A DNA stretch of 64,000 bases from Embiotoca jacksoni (lineage: Eukaryota; Chordata; Actinopteri; Embiotocidae): assembly GCA_022577435.1 (NCBI GenBank), contig JAKOON010000007.1, forward strand, positions 5,786,926 through 5,850,925. The letters are read 5' to 3'. Below are positions 47,690 through 64,000 of this stretch, piece by piece. The translations under genes were made by a program, and so were the position numbers. The notes under the pieces were generated by a model. The model did no database searches, was not told the DNA's origin, and saw only the letters and a program-made list of their open reading frames with translations. How positions within the stretch are numbered: position 1 is the first letter of the stretch; every line of letters starts with the position of its first letter.

Positions 47690-47842
47690 TGAGAAATGAG
47701 TTTTCTTGAAATGAATGAACAAATGTGCCGTTTCATGCAGCATATTGATAAAAAGCAAAACTAATGACGATTACCTTCACTAACATGTTTAAAAGAAAAT
47801 GAATCAGACACTTTGCTTTGTGGTATTTTGTTTGTCTCAATC

Positions 47843-48646
47843 CAGTGGTGGAAAGTAACTAAATACATTTACTCTAAAGTACTGTACTTAAATACAATTT
47901 TGAGGTACTTCCATTTGAAGTAATACTTCCATTTATTTCTATTTGATGCTTCTTTACTTTCACTACACATTTCAGAGGGAAATACTGTACTTTCTACTCT
48001 ATAACGACTATTGGACAGCTTTAGTCACTTTTACGATGAATATTTGACACACAAAATACAAAACATCGTTAAAGATTAAACCAGTGGTTTCAGAATATTT
48101 TGGCTTCTGATGTCTCACAGTGTGTAGTCGGAGTAAACTTTCAGATGTCTACATGAGTTGTTAACACCAAATAGAGATTTTTACTTGTTAACGTCTCAAA
48201 GTTTCATTTCAATGAATGTTGAAATGATCAAACAATCTAACAGAAAATCTTAAGATTAAAGAAAAGCTCCAAACACTGAAAACAGATTTGTAGATCAGAA
48301 CTTTGTTTTTTTCTTTAGTTTTTTTTCTCCCAGTAATCATCTGACAACCCTCAGAGCTGTCTGCTGTCTATATATAAAACTGGATATAAAGTAGTTTAAA
48401 CTAGCTGAACCTGCATCACCTACAACAGTAACATGCTGCTCATCCACTAATGCTTCAATATCATTAATCTAATGATGCTATTTATAATATTATTTCAAAG
48501 AGGACCAAACCAGTACTTTTACATTAATACTTTAATTACATTTTGCTGCTAATAAACTTAACTAGGACTTCTACTTGTTCTGGAGCATTCTTAAACTGCT
48601 CTATTGGTACTTTTACATAAGGATCTGAACATTTCTTCCATCACTG
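47843..48646. mobile_element. Full-length hAT-type MITE
   Basis: An 804-base element. The left end CAGTGGTGGAA and the right end TTCCATCACTG are inverted copies with one mismatch (CAGTGATGGAA when reversed). It is flanked by an 8-base candidate target duplication, TCTCAATC against TCTAAATG (6 of 8 identical). Eight-base duplications and CAGxG ends are hallmarks of hAT transposons. The interior (AAGTAACTAAATACATTTAC, TACTGTACTTAAATACAATT) is that of a very abundant non-autonomous fish family and has no transposase frame. Confidence 0.8.
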
Positions 48647-49029
48647 TCTAAATGTCTCACACAACCAGTGTATGTTTAAAACTTTCAGCTTGGGCAGTGT
48701 ATCAGCTGTAAGAAATTAAAAATAAACAAGAATACATTGACTGACTAAATATGATTTGTTGTTAAGCACATTAGTCATGTGTAAAAACATTTTTTTCTTC
48801 ATTGGTCATGGTCATTTTTTTCCCTGTCAGACAGCATTGATCTAACTTCATGACAGCTCTATCTTTTTGACAATACACTGAGGCGATGCCATATTTACAG
48901 TAACCTGAGACACAGTGTGCACCTTTCAGCAACCAGATCTCAAAGTTTGAATATTTACACACTTGATCAATGCTGGTCGGACAAGCCAAGTCGGCTGTTT
49001 TAACTACAAACGGTAATCCTGATTTGATA

Positions 49030-49400
49030 CGTTGTTAGTTCCCGCGCATCCAGGCGGCAGGCTGGTAAACACGCCTGACTTGATCGTTTCACTTCACGAG
49101 GTGGCAGCTCGGATGTGGAGTGTTAGCAAAAGACGCCAAAGCTAAACGTCCCGGGAGGGCTCGACTCGTAAAAGCAGCAGCAGCAGCTAAAACGCAGCCA
49201 GGGAAATATCCAAGCGAGATGTACGACAGGAGACCGATGCTTACCCGATTCTTGGTTTGTCTGAACTGCAGCCCGCAGCGGAGGACAGAGGGTGTTACAG
49301 GAAGGCGCAGCGAGAGTCTGCGGACACTCGGCGCTGTGCTTTTGTCTTTATGTTGCGGACTACGAAACACCCTGGTCGGATTACGTCCATGTTTACCCTT
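49030..49400. other. CpG-rich block of unknown role upstream of the tRNA gene
   Basis: GC and CpG content rise sharply here against AT-rich surroundings. Overlapping frames of about 93-94 codons are open on both strands (49120-49404 plus, 49089-49370 minus). I recognise neither protein and see no bracketing splice sites. It could be an unannotated promoter, a first exon or a decayed gene copy. Confidence 0.35.
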
Positions 49401-49422
49401 CTAAAAGCCCAAATGGTCACCT

Positions 49423-49495
49423 GGTTCCATAGTGTAGCGGTTATCACGTCTGCTTTACACGCAGAAGGTCCTGGGTTCGAGCCCCAGTGGAACCA
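49423..49495 (+). tRNA. tRNA-Val (anticodon TAC)
   Basis: A complete 73-base cloverleaf. The acceptor arms GGTTCCA/TGGAACC pair fully. The D arm includes GTGTAGCGGTTATCAC (A box). The anticodon stem TCTGC/GCAGA holds the loop TTTACAC with anticodon TAC at 49456-49458. The T arm CTGGG-TTCGAGC-CCCAG contains the B box, and the discriminator base is A. The sequence is essentially the standard vertebrate tRNA-Val-TAC, with a C where I recall a T in the D loop of the human gene. There is no intron. A T5 polymerase III terminator follows at 49500-49504. It stands alone, about 1.5 kb upstream of cstf2. Confidence 0.97.
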
Positions 49496-49499
49496 CTAC

Positions 49500-49504
49500 T
49501 TTTT
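49500..49504 (+). terminator. Polymerase III terminator of tRNA-Val
   Basis: TTTTT begins five bases after the discriminator base, the expected position for polymerase III release. Confidence 0.85.
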
Positions 49505-50772
49505 CCAGTCGCGTTACTGTTTGTACCAACTGACCACATGTGTTAGCTGCTGTAAAATCTAATCTGCATCAGAATACATTCTTATACACTTTGCGAGTAC
49601 ACTGTAAAATGCAATGCAATCCAATACAACAGCGAAACCTGAAAGGCTCCACAATGACTCTAATGTTCACTTTGGTATTAATTTAGCTGTGTGTTTATTT
49701 GAGGTTGCACATTGCAGTGGTGTCAAACTACACTGCAGGGACATCAGACAACACATTTCTAATAATGTCAACCTCAATTATAAACATAAAAGTAAACAAA
49801 AAGGTAACATAATGATTAAAAAACACCAACACACACTGTACCTGCATATACTAGAGTTTACTGTATGTCACATCTAATCCTTTTTTTTTAAATGACCTGT
49901 CCACAATAATTAGCCAAACTGTAAACATTGCATTGGCTTTTCTATTTATGATTTTAGTAAAGAAGGGAGGAAAAAAAAAAACAGGGTGAAAACATGCTTC
50001 ACTGTTACAAAAAGATGACAGCTTTTGTGTAAACAAACACAACAAGCACAAGTGAAGACGTTTTAAAGGGTAAGCATACATTAAAAAAAAAAGCCTTTTA
50101 GAATAAAAATGCTTGGAAATTTAAAACATTAAAACTCACAATTCTTCGAGCAAAAAAAAAAAAAAAATATCCCACAGATTGACTGGTTTGAGGAAGGACT
50201 TAATACTCTTCTTTGTTTGGTTGCACTGTGGATATTTTTGGGGTTTCCACTGTTGGTCAAGTTAAAACATGTTTTAGAACTTTTTTTTTTTATCTTGACT
50301 GGCCAGTTAAAACATTAGTTAGAAAAGTAATCAAATTAATACTATTACTATTTCAAAAGTAACCTTCTCAACGTCGTCTCAATGTATTCAAACCTCCAAT
50401 CATGTTTATGTTCTGTGGGTTATATTCTTCCATATTGTGAAAAAGCGGTGGTTGCTTCATGCAGAGTTTCACTCTTGTGCAAATAACCGGATAACTTGAA
50501 AACAGCACCACCTGTTTTCCGTCAACCCGTCCGGACCACTTTGAGCCTGCCCAAATCTGTCAAACCACTGGTTTCAAACAAGTATTGTTGATTGCTGGTT
50601 AATTCTAAATAAAATAAAATAAAATAAAAAAAAATAGTGTTATTTGTCGGGAGGTTAAGGTAGGTCACACGCTTGGTGTTTGAATGAGGTCCCTAACAAA
50701 CGGATATTGTCGCCCTGTAATTTCCTGTTGTCCTGTTTTTAATGAACAACAAAGAAAATATGAAAAACAAGG

Positions 50773-50822
<50 letters not shown>

Positions 50823-50970
50823 CAAACACAACAACAGACAATGACAGGGAATCAGAAGATTTACAATAATCATAAAAGGAAAAAAAAAAAAAAAAAAAAG
50901 AAGAAGTTTATCAGGGTACATGATGAATTATTTTTTTCTTCCTGGTGTCACATTTATTTCTGTCCCCAAA
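49505..50970. other. Spacer and cstf2 5' region
   Basis: AT-rich with poly-A/T tracts, an (AAAAT)n stretch near 50605-50632, an (AT)n microsatellite at 50774-50821 and an A19-type run near 50880. No TATA box is evident close to the cstf2 ATG. The start site probably lies within the last 60 or so bases before 50971, but it cannot be fixed from sequence. Confidence 0.45.
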
Positions 50971-63288
<12,318 letters not shown>

Positions 63289-63755
63289 TGGTTTGGATAA
63301 CAAAAGACTGAAAAGGCAGAGGTGTGGTTTCTTTCGTTCCATCCTTATTGGGAAATTCACAGATTCTTAAGAACATTGTGGTATCGTCATGGAGCAAATT
63401 TATTTCTGACTCCCAATTGTGTTTTCTTTCTTCATTGTGTCAGGACTTGCAGTCTGCCCCTTCCCCGACACGGCTGAAAGCAGCTTCACCAGGTCTGAAG
63501 ATGTTCATCTTAGTTTGGAGTATTTGTATAGTTTTTTTTTGTAATCATATGTTCTGTTTTGTATGAAAGCATAAAGTTGTTCCAAGTGGGTTCAGAAATT
63601 AGTTAAAACTTTTTGAAGGCGGACGATGGTGAATGCCAAACGGATACAAAAACTGCAGAAATAATGTCGAGGTTTCATCTTTTTCCTCCAAAGCCAACTG
63701 TTGTCACGTTATTGCTCTGCAGATGGTTTTGTCAATAAAACAAAATCAAACATTG
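63289..63755 (+). other. cstf2 3'UTR and polyadenylation signal
   Basis: About 450 bases of untranslated sequence end at AATAAA (63734-63739), followed by a T/GT-rich element (GATTGTCTTTATTTGTTT), the expected downstream element that CstF-64 itself recognises. Confidence 0.75.
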
Positions 63756-64000
63756 ATTGTCTTTATTTGTTTATTCACAATCATATACAAGGAAGGTTTT
63801 TGAAAATGGCACAACACACAAAATATTTTCTCCTACGACTTTATGATGATTAACTGCAGGCTACGTGACTGACTGTGTTCCTCCTGGCTTACTTTTCACT
63901 CAAGGAAATACTGAAGAATTTGGGAGGTTACAAACAAATCTTTTGTTTGTTTCCAAGAAACCCATTTCCTTAACTGGTAAGGCTTTAAAAAAAAAAAAGT
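63756..64000 (-). other. Possible 3' end of a convergent gene
   Basis: Two minus-strand AATAAA signals (complements of 63762-63767 and 63770-63775) face the cstf2 signal within 40 bases. The following sequence has no recognisable coding exon and could be the 3'UTR of a tail-to-tail neighbour running off the window. Confidence 0.3.

Overview
This is a 64 kb piece of vertebrate nuclear DNA, almost certainly from a ray-finned (teleost) fish and probably a percomorph. The evidence is compact multi-exon genes with GT-AG introns, dense CA/TA microsatellites, MITEs and Tc1/mariner relics of teleost type, and vertebrate orthologues in a teleost-like arrangement. It is not prokaryotic: there are no operons, and nearly all open frames outside the genes below are chance frames.

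Layout. (1) 1-5.3 kb: the 3' part of a tetraspanin-6/7 gene (tspan7-like, + strand); exon 1 lies outside the window or was not found. (2) 6.8-8.9 kb: mid1ip1 (+), a single coding exon behind a TATA/CCAAT promoter and a 5'UTR intron. (3) 9-21.5 kb: a gene-free interval with decayed repeats: a LINE reverse-transcriptase scrap, a minisatellite, MITE pieces. (4) 21.6-34.5 kb: bcorl1 (- strand), eleven coding exons rebuilt here with all splice phases consistent (about 1523 aa), with 5'UTR and promoter sequence further upstream (34.5-about 41.8 kb, rich in CpG and homopolymers). (5) 42-49 kb: intergenic, with a tRNA-derived SINE, a complete hAT-type MITE and other repeats, then an isolated tRNA-Val(TAC) at 49.4 kb. 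(6) 50.97-63.75 kb: cstf2 (+), thirteen coding exons (about 503 or 511 aa), whose introns hold several transposon relics.

The genes do not form one pathway. The tetraspanin is a membrane organiser. MID1IP1 is a lipogenesis and microtubule regulator. BCORL1 is a CtBP/PRC1.1 corepressor. CstF-64 acts in mRNA 3'-end processing. Their linkage is informative: in human, TSPAN7-MID1IP1-BCOR lie together on Xp, while TSPAN6, CSTF2 and BCORL1 lie on Xq. This locus therefore looks like a mixture of, or an ancestral state for, two ohnologous blocks. I saw no undescribed molecular system. The most interesting points are splice-site ambiguities in bcorl1 and cstf2, a cstf2 poly-alanine N-terminus, a possible CTCF loop around mid1ip1, candidate upstream exons, and several complete non-autonomous transposons.
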